Source: Entoloma clypeatum
Lineage: Eukaryota > Basidiomycota > Agaricomycetes > Agaricales > Entolomataceae
Direction: 5' to 3'
Length of the DNA stretch: 64,000 bases
Assembly (NCBI GenBank): GCA_963565915.1
Contig: OY751490.1
Coordinates: 4,340,001 to 4,404,000 of the forward strand
The notes under the pieces: model-generated
What the model was told of the DNA's origin: nothing
Seen by the model: the letters and a program-made list of their open reading frames with translations, nothing else
Databases searched by the model: none
Shown: one piece after another, positions 22,201 through 33,424 of the stretch
Layout of the letters: each line of letters starts with the position of its first letter
How positions within the stretch are numbered: position 1 is the first letter of the stretch
Program-made: the position numbers and the translations under genes

Positions 22201-23022
22201 GTATTTCCCTCTTAGGGCCGAACCCTGAGGCCCAGATGAGGTAATCCACGTGACCATTGGTTGAAAAGCTTTGCACATGATTTTTCTCTCTTGTCACCCA
22301 ACCACAACATCTATCCCATCGCCTATCCGCTATTTCTGCTGAGAACTCACCCCTCGCCGCTCTTCGTGCTGAAAGGGAGCGCCAGAAGAAGGTCACCAAA
22401 GAGTTGGAGAGGAAGCTGCAGGAGGCAGAGGAGCGCGCAAAGGAAGATGCAGAGCAGCGGAGGCAAAAAGGGCAGCAAAAGAGCAGAGACGAGCAGAGAG
22501 GAAGGCAGAGAAAGTGAAGGCAAAGGAGCGGGTTGCGGGTGCGGATGCGGATGCGGCGAATGCGGAGGTGAAGAAAGTCCAGCTGCAGGGGGTTTTCAAG
22601 GATATGCCTGCGAGTTACGAGCAAGGGAAGGAGGATTGCACCTCCTGCTTGAAAGCGGGAGACTTGTGTTTCTGGCCATCAGAGTGAGTTTTTCCTATTT
22701 CTTTATACGCTTCATTATTAACTTGTGCTTTAGGAATGACAATGCTTCATCGTGCTGGTGGTGCCAGCGTTTAAAACGAAGCTGCAGAACGGGAGTGGAA
22801 GCGGAGTCGGAGGTGAAGCAGAGGATGACCAAGGCGGTGAGGGTCGGAAAGGCTAAGGTGGCAGGTGGTGCGACGAAGAACACGAAGGCAGGATCATCCA
22901 AGGGAGAGGGGACCGCGGAGGGATCACGGATAGCCGCAGCGTCGGAGGAGCCGGAGGGGTTTGGTCCGCCAGAGGTGGTCATAGGCACGGAGGTGGTGAG
23001 AGGGCTCAGGAGGCGCGAGTGA
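22201..23022 (-). mobile_element. G4 LTR element, 3' internal part
   Basis: Internal region of the element whose 3' LTR is 21675-22200. The near-identical inverted copy is at 33788-34509. No gag or pol is seen in either copy; what is present is a gene on the opposite strand (plus here). The right side is cut at 23022 by an LTR-like block. Confidence 0.7.
22318..23022 (+). pseudogene. Zn(II)2Cys6-like gene with intron, antisense in G4
   Basis: Opposite to the LTR orientation a gene-like structure encodes a Lys/Glu/Arg-rich coiled coil (ERQKKVTKELERKLQEAEER, then AAEAKRAAKEQRRAERKAEK after a frameshift near 22445) followed by a six-Cys motif. A 50-nt GT-AG intron (22684-22733: GTGAGT ... TTTAG) interrupts it. 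Splicing joins CTSCLKAGDLC to SCWWCQRLKRSC and gives CX2CX6CX11CX2CX6C, which fits the fungal Zn(II)2Cys6 binuclear cluster pattern used in DNA binding. A basic/acidic tail follows (EPEGFGPPEVVIG) to a stop at 23020. The frameshift is shared by both copies, so the gene was already altered before they split, or the true exon structure differs. DNA binding is inference. Confidence 0.6.
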
Positions 23023-24239
23023 TATCTCTATCACACACACAAACACCAAACACAACAACGAAGACCAAACAAGTCTCGCAATGTGTACTTCTCAATCGAT
23101 ATAGTTCGGGGTGATGTGACTCTTCCAAACAACAATTGAATAACTCATTTAGCGATGGCTCAATAAGTCTCGAACAAGACATAGAGATAGTTCTCAATAG
23201 ATAATGAACCGAGGTTTGTGATTTCTGAACCAACAAGACTTCACGAACACAATCTCGACCAAATACAAACACAACAATGACCAATACGACTGATAGATAA
23301 CACAATTTGATGATTGACAAGTTCTCAAACACACAAAACACAATCACAACTGACTTCTGATGCAAACCAAACAATTGAGGCTTCAATGATACTCGCAAAC
23401 AACGACAGATGCACAAGACAAATGCTATCAATTCTGGGGCACAATCTAACCTAACCTATCTATGACAAAACTGTGAGACTTTATACATGAGCTGCAATAA
23501 ATATAGAAAAGGGATGCATGTGGTCTCGCTAAGGGGTATCCAGTCAAGTAAGCCTTCGCTAGAGACGTCGCCATGTGTCCATGTGGTTGACAATGCGACA
23601 GGTACGTTCTTTTCTCCATATTCTACCTCTATCATGCTTGTGAGGACAATATTCCATACACCTCGCGATGATGCCAATGAGTTACTGCGAGATATCAGAT
23701 GCTTTGATGAAGGGTCATCTCGGTAAGCAACCAATCAACAACCAATCCATATCAATATGTCTGCCATGTAATGCACATTGATCGCGGTGTATCAAACCCA
23801 ATCTTGGTCTGTTCAATCTGATGTCATTGGCTATTCCCCATTTGGACCATTTGGACGCGAAGCGAGGCGCACATTTGCCAAGCCTCTCGCGAGAATGTCT
23901 CCAGTCAAGCCCTCGATGTATAGTAGACAGTGCTAGTGTCATCGATAAATCCAATATAATCAATCTCCTTGTTTCGCGCTTCGTTTTGAGAGGTGCTTGA
24001 TAGTCTTATCTATCTCGCGAGACGATCCCATGGCTCTCGAGTATCATAGCTAAGCCCATAGTGGTGACCAGCGCTATGTCCTACATTGCCATGGTCTCTA
24101 AATGCTTTAAAATGTCTCTCTAACGTCGCCACTAAGTCCTCAGAATTGGAGCTCATCTAGGACTCTCTATATCCCTTAGATATAGTGTGAAATGATGCAA
24201 AATGCGAAGATTTAGGCCTAGACACATCACGGCCCTATC
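23023..24239. repeat. LTR-like block with TGATA...TATCA ends
   Basis: A 1.2-kb noncoding block that begins TGATATCTCTATCAC at the end of the G4 gene and ends GGCCCTATCA where gypsy copy D begins. The ends form a short inverted repeat as in LTRs. No matching direct duplication is visible (GCGAG on the left, ACGGG on the right), so it is either a solo LTR with lost flanks or a rearranged end. Repeated stop codons; no gene. Confidence 0.35.
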
Positions 24240-26590
24240 AACGGGGTGTATAGCATGCATAGTAGATGTAGTGTAAAGGAGTGTGTGCCGGGTTGGGCTA
24301 TGATTTCAAATGGGCCAGCATATTTGTCGGATAACTTTTGGGTGGGTCGTGTGGTGCGGAAGAACTTGGCTTTAACAAAGACTTCTTGTCCGATGCGGAG
24401 CGGAGGAGGCGGAGAACATCGGACGTCCGCAGGGCCTTGATAACGTTGTTGTGCCTCTGTGACAGCAGTCTTTAAATCTTGATGTAATTCATTCAAGTTG
24501 ACGATGTATTGTCGAGCTTTATCGGATGCTAGATCACGTTCCGGATGGAGTGTAATGTCAGGGTGATAACCTTTGTTGGCAAAGAATGGTGATACACCAG
24601 TAGTGGCACTCGGAGTGTTGTTGTAAGCGAACTCCGCAAGCAGAAGCAAAGCGGACCAGTTGTCTTGCTGGTAGTTGCAGAAGATGCGGAGGTATTGTTC
24701 AAGTGTTTGGTTGGTGCGTTCGGTTTGACCATCACCTTCAGGGTGATATCCAGAAGTGAGAGCGGAAGAAGCGGGAGACGAATTCAGGTCTGCAATCGGA
24801 TGTGACATTTTGCGGAACTCCGTGCTTGGAAAAGACGTGAAGCACGAAAAGGTTTGCTAGGTCTTCGGATGTGCAATTAATGGTGGTAGGAATGAAGATG
24901 CCTTGTTTAGTGAGGTGGTCTACAATGACCAAAATCACATCAGAGCCAGCAGATGTCAGAAGGGGTTCAATGAAGTCCATGGAAATAGAATGCCAGGGAC
25001 GTTCAGGAATAGGGAGTTGTTTAAGCAGACCATAGGGTTTATGACGTTGGGGTTTGGCACACATACAAGTGGTACATGACTTGCAATACTTTTTGACAAA
25101 GTCGCGCATTCCAGGCCAAGTGTATTCTCGTTGGATAAGACTAATAGTCTTATTCTGACCAGGGTGTCCAGCGAGGATATGGTCATGCTTATTGCGGAGG
25201 ATGTGGAGATGGAGGTCACATGAGTCGGGAACATAGATATGTCCATTGTGGAGTAGATAACCTGCTTCATTCATGATCCAGCGTGGATTAGGATTGTCAA
25301 GGAAAGAGGTGTAAATGGGATCGGTCAGAAGAGCGGCGAGGATGTCGGAGCGGAGCTGATCCATATCCATGATGATTGTGGCACGGAGGATGGGCATATA
25401 TAACTCTGTTGCGTGAAGTGAAGTGGTGAGCTGTTCTTGTGTGAAGATGGGTTTGAAGTTGCTTGGATTGACAGATGAATAGTTGCTATTTCCCTCTTTA
25501 GGGTAGACGTCCCATCGTCTACTTAAAAGATCGGGCTTTGTACCTAAACAGCCAGGGTGGAAGCGGATGATGAGATTGAACTGGCAGAGGTATTCGGACC
25601 AGCGAGCTTGTCAACATGATAAAATCTTGGTAGTAGAAAAGTACTCAAGATTTTTGTGGTCCATTACGACATCAATCGGAGCAGCGCAGCCTTCAAGGTA
25701 GTGACGCCAAACCTTGAATGCATCGTGGATCACTAATAGTTCTTTGTCGTGGGTGTCATAGTTTAACTCGGGAGGTGTAAAGGTGCGGGAGTGGAAAGCG
25801 ACCAGATGGATTTCGTCGTCGGAGGTGTGGATGGAGAGGATCGCACCCAAAGCGTAGTCGGAGGCATCGGTTTCGACGATAATAGGGCTGTCGGGTATCC
25901 AATGTGTAAGAACAGGTGCCGTGGTAAAGGCTTTCTTCAAAGTTTTGAAAGATTCACGAGCGGAGTCGGAGAAGTGCCATTGTGTGTTTTTGCGGGTGAG
26001 TCGAGTGAGCAGAACGGTGATTTCGGAGTAGTAAGGAATGAATCGTCGATAAAAATTGGCAAAACCTAAGAAAGATTGAATATCTTTGACCTTCCTTGGT
26101 TCAGGCCAATCTTGAATAATTTTGACTTTCTTATCCGACATGCGGAGGCCTGTCGGAGAGAGGATAAAGCCAAGGTATTCAACAGTATCCGTAGAAAACT
26201 CACATTTGTCTGCGCGTGCATATAAGCCATGTTGTCAGAGACGTCGGAGGACTTCACGGACATGCTTCCAATGCTCGGAGGGAGAGTCAGAGTAGATGAG
26301 GATGTCGTCAAGATATATGGTAACATACTTATCAAGCAGGTCGTGGAAGATGTCATTCATGAAGCGTTGAAAAACGGCTGGGGAGTTGGTGAGTCCAAAT
26401 GGCATGACAAGCCATTCAAAAGACCCATAGCGCATGCGGAAGGCGGTTTTCCATTCATCTCCTTCCGCTATGCAGACGAGGTGATGGGCATGTCGGAGGT
26501 CAAGAGCCGTATAAACACTGGCTTTTCCAGTGGTCTGGAGAAGGTCGGATATGAGCGGAAGCGGATATCGGTCCTTCTTTGAGATTTTGT
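24240..26590 (-). pseudogene. G1-related gypsy copy D: RT, RNase H, integrase
   Basis: Minus-strand 3' half of a relative of G1. RT (26580-26235) keeps a normal [11 protein letters not shown]. RNase H/connection (26141-25611) is long and open: [56 protein letters not shown]. Integrase (25600-24240) shows the HHCC region (HILAGHPGQNKT ... CKSCTTC), ISMDFIEPL, a frameshift near 24770 with loss of about 15 residues, and GDGQTERTNQTLEQYL. It stops before the chromodomain at 24240. Gag, protease and the RT start are missing; copy B is joined directly at 26590. Confidence 0.85.
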
Positions 26591-28340
26591 TGAATCAAAT
26601 GATGAGGTTGAATTGAGAAAGGTATTCTGACCATTGGACTTGTCAGCATGAAAGGACTTTGGTGGTGGCAAAATCCTCGAGATTTTTGTGGTTGGTAACG
26701 ACGTCAATCAGAGTACCGGAGCCTTTGAGGTAATGGTGCCAAGTCTTAAAAGCCTCAAAGATGGCCAGGAGTTCTTTATCATGGGTGTCATAGTTGAGTT
26801 CAGGGGCTGTGAAAGTGTGGGAATGGAATGCGACGGGGTGGACTTCATTGTTGGAGGTGACAATCGACAAAATAGCTGCTAGGGCATAGTTGGATGTGTC
26901 GGTTTCGACAATTATTGGAGAGTCGGGGATCCAGTGTGCCAGAATTGGAGTGGTGGTAAATGCCTTTTTCAGGTCATTAAAGGAGGTTCGAGTGTCGTTG
27001 GAGAACAGCCAAGTGGCATGTTTCCTGGTGAAACAAGTGAGTGGGATGGTGATGTTGGAATGGAATGGAATGAAACATCGGTAAAAATTTGCAAAACCTA
27101 AAAAGGACTGGACGTCCTTCACTCTGCGTGGTTCAGGCCAATCCTGAATAACCTTGACTTTTGCTTCCGACATTTTGAGTCCGTTGGGAGAAAGGATAAA
27201 TCCAAGATATTCTATAGTTTCAGCAGAGAAGTCGCACTTGTCAGCGCGGGCGTAAAGACTGTGTTGTCAGAGTCATTGGAGGACTTCTTGGACATGTTTT
27301 TTGTGTTCCTTGGGGTTGTTGGAGTAGATCAGGATGTTGTTGAGGTAAAAGGTAACACAGTTGTCCAGAAGGTCAGAGAAGATGTCGTTCATAAAACGTT
27401 GGAAGGCTGCAGGTGCATTAGATAATCCAAATGGCATGACTAACCATTCAAACAATCCATAGCGAGTACGGAATGCAGTTTTCCATTCATCACCTTCAGC
27501 GATGCAGACCAGGTGGTATGTGTGTAAGAGGTCTATGGTGGTATAAACATGTGCTTTGCTGGCAGTGGCTAAGAGGTCAGAGATGAGTGGGAGTGGGTAT
27601 CGGTCTTTCTTCATGATTTTGTTCAGGCCTCAATAGTTGACGCAGAGTCAGAGTGATCCATCTTTCTTTCAGACAGAGAGGATTGGAGCACCATGAGGTG
27701 AACTAGAAGGTTTGATGAAACCGATATTGAGATGCTTGTCGATGAAGTCTTGGAGAGATCCAAGTTTGGATTGCGAGAGTGAGTACATCGGACCAATCAG
27801 AGGGGAAGTTCCTTCCTCCAAATTGATCTTGAGGTTGTAGGGTCGGTGGGGTGCAAGGGTGTCAGCTTTTTTCTTACTGAATACATCAGCAAAATCGCGG
27901 TATTCCTTGGGTATGCCAGAGAGGTCAGGAGCATCGTCGGAGATGGATGCGGAATTAGCAGAGATGTCGGAGAGGTGAACATGCAAAGTGTATGCCCCAG
28001 GAGCTTTACATGCATGGAGATATGCGGCTGCATTGACCATGGTAATCTGTGGCGGATCAGAGGTGTTCAGAGTGAGCAGATCGGAGGTGCCCATCAGAGA
28101 GGGCAGACACTGCAGAGGTGGCGGAGCTGCCTCAGCAGTCGACATCGGAGTCGGACTCGGAGTGTTGGGTAATGTAGAATGGAATAAGATACTGCCCAAT
28201 ACCCAGTCAATCAACGGATTGTAGCGGGTGAGCCAGTTGTGTCCTAGAACCAAATTACAAGATGAATTGAGGGTTGTCATGTAAAACGCAACGGTTCATC
28301 AGAAGGAAATTGGAGAGGAAGATTGATAGATTGCATGATA
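26591..28340 (-). pseudogene. G1 copy B protease end, RT and RNase H
   Basis: The protease remnant begins at NLVLGHNWL. RT follows, but the catalytic YLDD is YLNN: both Asp codons read AAC (27336-27341) where copy A has GAC. RNase H/connection (27173-26643) is open and complete: [54 protein letters not shown]. With both catalytic Asp lost and a stop near 27270 the polymerase is dead. Confidence 0.85.
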
Positions 28341-28343
28341 TAA

Positions 28344-29217
28344 GCGCAATTTCTCATGTTGACATTCCCAGTAGCGGGCATCAATGTTAGAGGCCATTAT
28401 CTTCAACTCGGCCAGAGTCTTAGGTTTGGGGTAGGTCCCTAAAACATCTTTGATATGTTCCACCAAACTGGTATAGTACCAATATCAGAGCACGCCATCA
28501 TCCCACTGCGTGTGAGCGGAAAGATGTTTGAAGTCCATGTTGTAACATAGGATCTTCTGATTGTCGCGCATCCGAAGGGGTTAGTTATCCTCTGCTTCTC
28601 TGGTCAGATTGATAGGTCCAAATTCGGATCAGAGGATGTGCACAAAGGCAGACCAGTCATCCAACCAGACAGTGACGTCGTCAGATTCTCCCAAGAGGGT
28701 GGGCTCAAACCATTCAAGCGTGGTTCCTCAAAGATACAACAGAGCAAAACTGACTTTGTTGTCATTGTCATCAAAAGCGGGGTTGTTTTGGAAATACAGG
28801 GTGCATTGTGCGAGGAAACTGGTGAGTTTCCAAGAGTTGGAGCCATCAAAAGTGTCAGGTTCCTTCGACTTCTTTTTCGGAGTCTTCGGAGTCTCTCTAC
28901 ATCGGAGCTCCTGTGTCATAAACATAATTGCTTCAGCGAGGTTTGGAGTTTGCTCACAATGGAAAGGATTGTTGTCGTCAAAAGGAGAGGTCAGAGATTT
29001 GTGGGAATGACAGGTTCCTTCAGGAATCAGAGGTACCTGTGTCTGAGGTGTTCAGAGACAAGGTGTCGGAGATATGGGGTCGGGTTTGGGTGCAGATTCT
29101 TCTGCGGGAAAATCTTGGAACATATGTAGAAATGTCGCCCTGGTGTCCTGCAGGTTTGATGCTTCCACTGCAGCTGCTGCTGCGCAGGAGTTCTGAGTGT
29201 TGCAGGCTGCCATAACT
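28344..29217 (-). pseudogene. G1 copy B gag
   Basis: Gag relative of 5267-6481 with many stops. The central block ELRCRETPKTPKKKSKEPD and CTLYFQNNPAFDDNDNKVSF has Gln where copy A has a stop. The C-terminal linker and zinc knuckle are deleted. Confidence 0.75.
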
Positions 29218-29259
29218 GGAATTTGAAATATGGATAAGTGAGTGGCAGTTTGAATATAC

Positions 29260-29316
29260 TGTTAAAAACTGATCGACAAACGTCGGAGCTACGTTGGACA
29301 TGTCAGAGGGTTGGAG
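29260..29316 (-). repeat. G1 LTR of copy B, inner piece
   Basis: Starts TGTTAAAAAC, matching 6528. It is interrupted at 29316 by a hAT-like element flanked by GGTTGGAG (left) and GGTCGGAG (right) and resumes at 31594. Confidence 0.7.
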
Positions 29317-31593
29317 TAGTGTTTGAGGGTTTGGTTTGGTTTGGTTCGGTTTTTTGCCTCCGAAAGGCATGGACCAAGACCGAGACTGGTCTTTCAAAAC
29401 TGCAGAATGGTAAAAGACCAGACCGGACCACACAGGACCGGTCCATCAGACCCGCAGGGGGTGGACCAAATCGGTCTGCACCGGTCAGAACCAGTTTTGT
29501 ATAATACATTTTATCTAAATATATACAGAGGTTGTACGTAATGTCAGTGGGCATGAATGGAGGCTGTTGGCCACCAGTGGACAGCCGTGAGAGGGAATTG
29601 CACATGAAAAGGGGCCGTTGGGCTCGAAGAAAGGGCGTTGCACGCAAAGGAAGGGGTGTTGGTGCAAGTTGGAGGGTGGTGTGTGCAAAGGAAGGGCGTT
29701 GGGCGCTAAAGGGGGCCGTTGGGTGCGAAAGGGGGCAGTTGGGCACCAGTCATGGCAGTTGGGCACAAGAGGCAGCCATTGGGCTTGAAGAAAGGTTGTT
29801 GCACGTGAAAGGAGGGTGTTGCATGCAAAGGAAGGGCATTGGGTGCTAGAGGGGCCGTTAGGCATGAAGGATGCCATTGGGTGTGAAATGGGGCATCAGA
29901 CACAGGTCGTGGCAGTTGGGCACGAGGGGGGGCGGCCGTTGGGCTCAAATGGAGGCATTGGGTGCGACTGGACGCCGTTTGGCACGAAAGGGGGCCATTG
30001 GGCGCTAGAGGGGCCCATTGGGCATTAATGGTGGCCGTCGGGCACGAGTGGTGGCTGTTGGGTGGAAGTGGTGGCCAGATGGAGTGGAGAGGGGGGATAA
30101 AAGAAGTGTGGGAACGTTTTGTTGGCTGTTTGTCGAATTATGGTTCGACTTTTGGCAATTGCCGAAAGTGCTTGGCAGTTGATGCTGAGCGATGAGCATC
30201 ATTGAAACATGAGGCCTCAATGCCCAAACCATGGCACCACAAGCCCTAAAAACAGATCTTAACAGATATTTAGCAACCTATATCAAGTATATATAAAGTT
30301 AAATACATCAGCTATGTATGGTAGAAAGTCTGTATTCTAAAATGATGCATCAAAACACAATGTAAATCATGATGAACAGTGTATCATCATGGGTTTTCTC
30401 AAACACAAAAACAACATTTTCTTACTTCCTCCCTTCCACAACCACTGTAGTCTATATGCACTGTATATATACCATTGTAACATTGTATGTAAATCTACTC
30501 AGACCATTCAAATCAAGCACAAGAACTTAATAAGATGAATATGAGCAAAATAGGGCGAAAATTTGACCAAATCTTTTATTTTACCTTTAGATTCCCAACA
30601 TTCAGGGGATCTCATAGCACATTTGTTTTTCAAATTTGGTTCATTCATTATGGAGATATGACACTTTTACTGAAATATGCACATTTCATTATTTCTAGCT
30701 TATCTAGACATCTAAAAATTATACAAGGTGTTTCAGAAGGTGAATACATATGTACTGATGAGTTCTATCACTTTAAACTATTATTAGATCATGAGGAAGG
30801 CACCGTGCATGCCTGCACGATGCATTTTGCACATTGTTTACTATCATTTGGTGTAAAGCGTTGCATTGCTATATGCTCAAATCCATGGCAAATTTTCATG
30901 AAATAAATACATATTGAGTGACATATAATGCCAACCTACCTAATTAATATAGTAGAAACCCTTACTTGTTACTGGGTAGACAAAATAAGCAGATGTGCGA
31001 TGTTTTTGGAGATTTGTTTACATGTATTTGACATGTTTGATGCGCACATTGTGCGTCATCCAACATCAAACTGATGCATCCATTTCTGACTCAGCAATGA
31101 GAGATATAACAAAAACACTGTAATAATAGTACAGATACAACAAAAATAGCACTGTAAACACAGATACAAAAAAATAACACTGTAATCATATGTTGTAGCT
31201 ATGTTTCCACCATGTTTCACTCAATTCTTAACCTTTATGACTCTGAGCAAGACTTTATATACAAGCTAGAAATGTATTCCACTCAGTTGTAGCTTCAAAA
31301 CAAGCCTTAGACCAATGAAATTGGTCTATAAATATCTAGAATAATATGCAGATTACTGAAAAATCTCCAAAAATTGTAGAATATTAGGGGGGGGGGGGGG
31401 GTTGGAGGTGTATCCCAAAGGGCAAAAAGACCAGTCTTTTTGCGGTCTAAGTCAAAAAAAAAATCTAGACTGAACTGCAGTCTAAATTTTCTAAAACAGA
31501 TAGACCTTAGACTGCGGTTCAGTCCAACGTGGTCTATTTTTCAGTTCAGTTCAGTCCGGTTCAGGTCTACATAGACTGAACCTTCAAACACTA
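29317..31593 (+). mobile_element. hAT-1L, complete 2.28-kb non-autonomous hAT-like element
   Basis: Inserted in the G1 LTR with an 8-bp duplication matching 7 of 8 (GGTTGGAG at 29309-29316, GGTCGGAG at 31594-31601; the difference is a C/T transition). Termini are TAGTGTTTGAGGGTT and AACCTTCAAACACTA. The left third is a GCCGTTGGGC-word minisatellite (about 29540-30070), the rest is AT-rich (30230-31380) with a run of 15 G at 31387-31401 and AGACTG/CAGTCT words near the right end. No transposase. Partial copies lie at 365-1224, 1225-1846 and 54535-55525. Confidence 0.85.
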
Positions 31594-32028
31594 GGTCGGA
31601 GGGTCAGAGCGCGTGCAACGTAGGGGCAAGGACTTGGCTTCAACTTGTGTGTTGCGCCCTCGCTAATACATTGGTGTCCTTATTTCGGAGGATCAGAGGA
31701 TCAGAGGGTCAGAGGTCGGACTCAAGTTAAGAGTAGGGAAGAGGATGGGAGGTGTGATGTTGAATCTAAGTTGATATTCAAACTGAAGCTATTACATGAT
31801 TCTACATAAGTTTAAATACTTTGTCGGAGGACGTGTGGCTTCATCAGAGTCAGATAATGAGTGGCTGTCGGAGATGCTTAACATAAGTAAAATGGCCAGA
31901 TGTAAATAATGTACATAGTAACAAGATTCATAACAGTAAGTATGCATAATAAGTATTAGTCAAAATGTCGGAGGTGTTGGAGGTGTTGGAATTGGTCGGA
32001 AATCGTCAGAGCTGATCAGTATGTAACA
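31594..32028 (-). repeat. G1 LTR of copy B, outer piece
   Basis: Continues the LTR from the hAT-like insertion to the terminus ATGTAACA at 32028. It aligns with 6580-7018, including GTGTGTTGCGCCCTCGCTAAT and AAAATGTCGGAGGTGT, with many G-to-A and C-to-T differences at former CpG sites. Confidence 0.8.
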
Positions 32029-32964
32029 ACATGATTAAATACATATTGGAATTCTGCTCAAAAATGTGATTATAATAGTATATAACAGAGTATAATTTGT
32101 TTGTTATGGTACATGAGTAAGGTTATTGTTACACTTTTTCACCTTTTCTCTATGCACCATCACATGGGAATGGCTTTCTTGGCCTTCTGTGCAATATTTT
32201 CGGGAAACATTTGGTGGCCCTTGTACATCTGAGATGCCCAGACTGCTTGAGCACCAGTCAGACCAATGGCCGTCAGCCGATGTTCACCATCAAATGATGT
32301 CAGAAACCTGATTCTGTTCTCTCCTTGCTTTGAAAATGACCGAGATGCATAAGTAACTGGCATTACCATTTGCTGTGCATACACAAGGCTGATTGTGGTC
32401 ATCAGGAAGATTATGCATCAGCTATAGCTGAATACATAATTCTGCATCACTGGTGGGTATTTCTGACACCGGATGTGAGACCTTCACAAGCCTGTCTCTT
32501 TATCACAATCTTATCCAATCCATCACTTCCAAGTGATAAGAACCAGAATGCTTGACTTGTTAACAGACAAGCATGATATTCATCATTAATTGGAGCCCCT
32601 TGTGGATGTTAACACAGGGGAGGCTATACCTAATTTTCTGGCCACTTCCTCTCACTTTTATTTTGCATGGCTTTGATATTTGTTCAGCCAATGAGTGCTC
32701 GCAGATTCTCCAGGAACTGGGTCTTCAATGTGTTACAGGAGGTATAGTTGCTCAATGGAATCAGCTTCTCACTGCTGTGGGGCTTACTCCCAGCTTTTTG
32801 CGCTGATTCATTTCTTCATCTATCCAATTATCACCCTTTGTTCTTCTACTCCCAGTGTGAGGATTACACAATGTTTGTGGACTTGGACTTCGTAAATCAA
32901 GGGCCACAATGGCATTTTGTCCAAGTACATCCTCACACAAAGACTCAGGGTTGAGCCGGTAGAG
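32029..32964. other. Unassigned DNA with one short coding-like fragment
   Basis: No transposon family recognised. A minus-strand frame at 32402-32160 (VTYASRSFSKQGENRIRFL, HRLTAIGLTGAQAVWASQMY, KKAIPM) reads like a gene fragment but I cannot name it. TGTTACACTTTTTCACC at about 32128 recurs at 56953, where an LTR-like block starts. The rest has no gene. Confidence 0.3.
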
Positions 32965-33267
32965 TCATTTAGCATATCCCCAGCACTGTTCAATGAGGTT
33001 AAGTTCACAATGAAACTTTGGAAAGCAAGAAATATCAAAGCCCCATGAGTTAAAAGTATCTTCAACAATGTTTTTGCCCTTCACAAAGTCAGGTTGATTA
33101 AATAAAATTCTTTGGCAACAGCAGTCAACAGCAGCAGAGTTGCACTTCAATTTTGGGCACTCAGCTTTGGGTGAATTTCCAGGAAAGCCGCGTTCTTCAA
33201 GAATTGTTGCCATGCCTTTGAAAAGTCCAGGGAAGAGGGGGTGATCATCAGAAAAGTAGAAGTCCAC
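32965..33267 (-). pseudogene. DDE transposase C-terminal fragment
   Basis: The 100-residue frame contains DDHPLFPGLFKG, a Cys cluster (KCNSAAVDCCCQRILFNQPDF) and FPKFHCELNLIEQCWG. The last block resembles the PELNPIEQxW region around the final catalytic Glu of IS630/Tc1-mariner-type transposases. Upstream parts with the two catalytic Asp are missing, cut off by a palindromic repeat at 33270. The exact superfamily is not certain. Confidence 0.5.
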
Positions 33268-33269
33268 TG

Positions 33270-33424
33270 AGTAGGAGTCTGTCAGAGTCCTATGGAGTCC
33301 AATGGACTATGATTGGACTCCATAGGACTGTACAGCCAAAGACCCACACCTATGGGATTGAAAAATCCCATAGGAGTCCTATCAGAGTCCAACAGAGTCC
33401 AACGAGTCTGACGGACTCCAATAG
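33270..33424. mobile_element. Short palindromic MITE-like element (GGACTCC words)
   Basis: About 150 bp with inverted ends (TAGGAGTCTGTCAGAGTCC left, inverse of TTGGAGTCCGTCAGACTCG right) and repeated AGAGTCC/GGACTCC words between them. Noncoding. No clear target duplication. Confidence 0.5.

Larger units (their letters stand above)
26591..32028 (-). mobile_element. Ty3/gypsy G1 copy B, 5' half, LTR interrupted
   Basis: Minus-strand element with LTR (32028-31594 continuing 29316-29260 around a hAT-like insertion), gag, RT and RNase H. Integrase is missing because the RNase H end is fused to copy D at 26590. A deletion at about 28343 joins gag directly to the end of protease, removing the zinc knuckle and the protease catalytic Asp. 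Numerous CpG-type transitions distinguish it from copy A. Confidence 0.8.

Noticed and set aside
22261..23022. Unspliced 253-codon ORF with Cys/Gly repeats (GCGCGCGECGG) as the G4 gene product
   Set aside because: That part is the wrong frame of the coiled-coil region; the six-Cys motif appears only in the spliced frame.
23023..24239. Calling the TGATA...TATCA block a definite solo LTR
   Set aside because: No matching 5-bp flanks and no second copy in the window; listed only as LTR-like with low confidence.
30535..30906. 123-codon ORF in the AT-rich half of hAT-1L
   Set aside because: Not a transposase, low-complexity hydrophobic composition, and the corresponding region is not open in the copy at 55300-55520.
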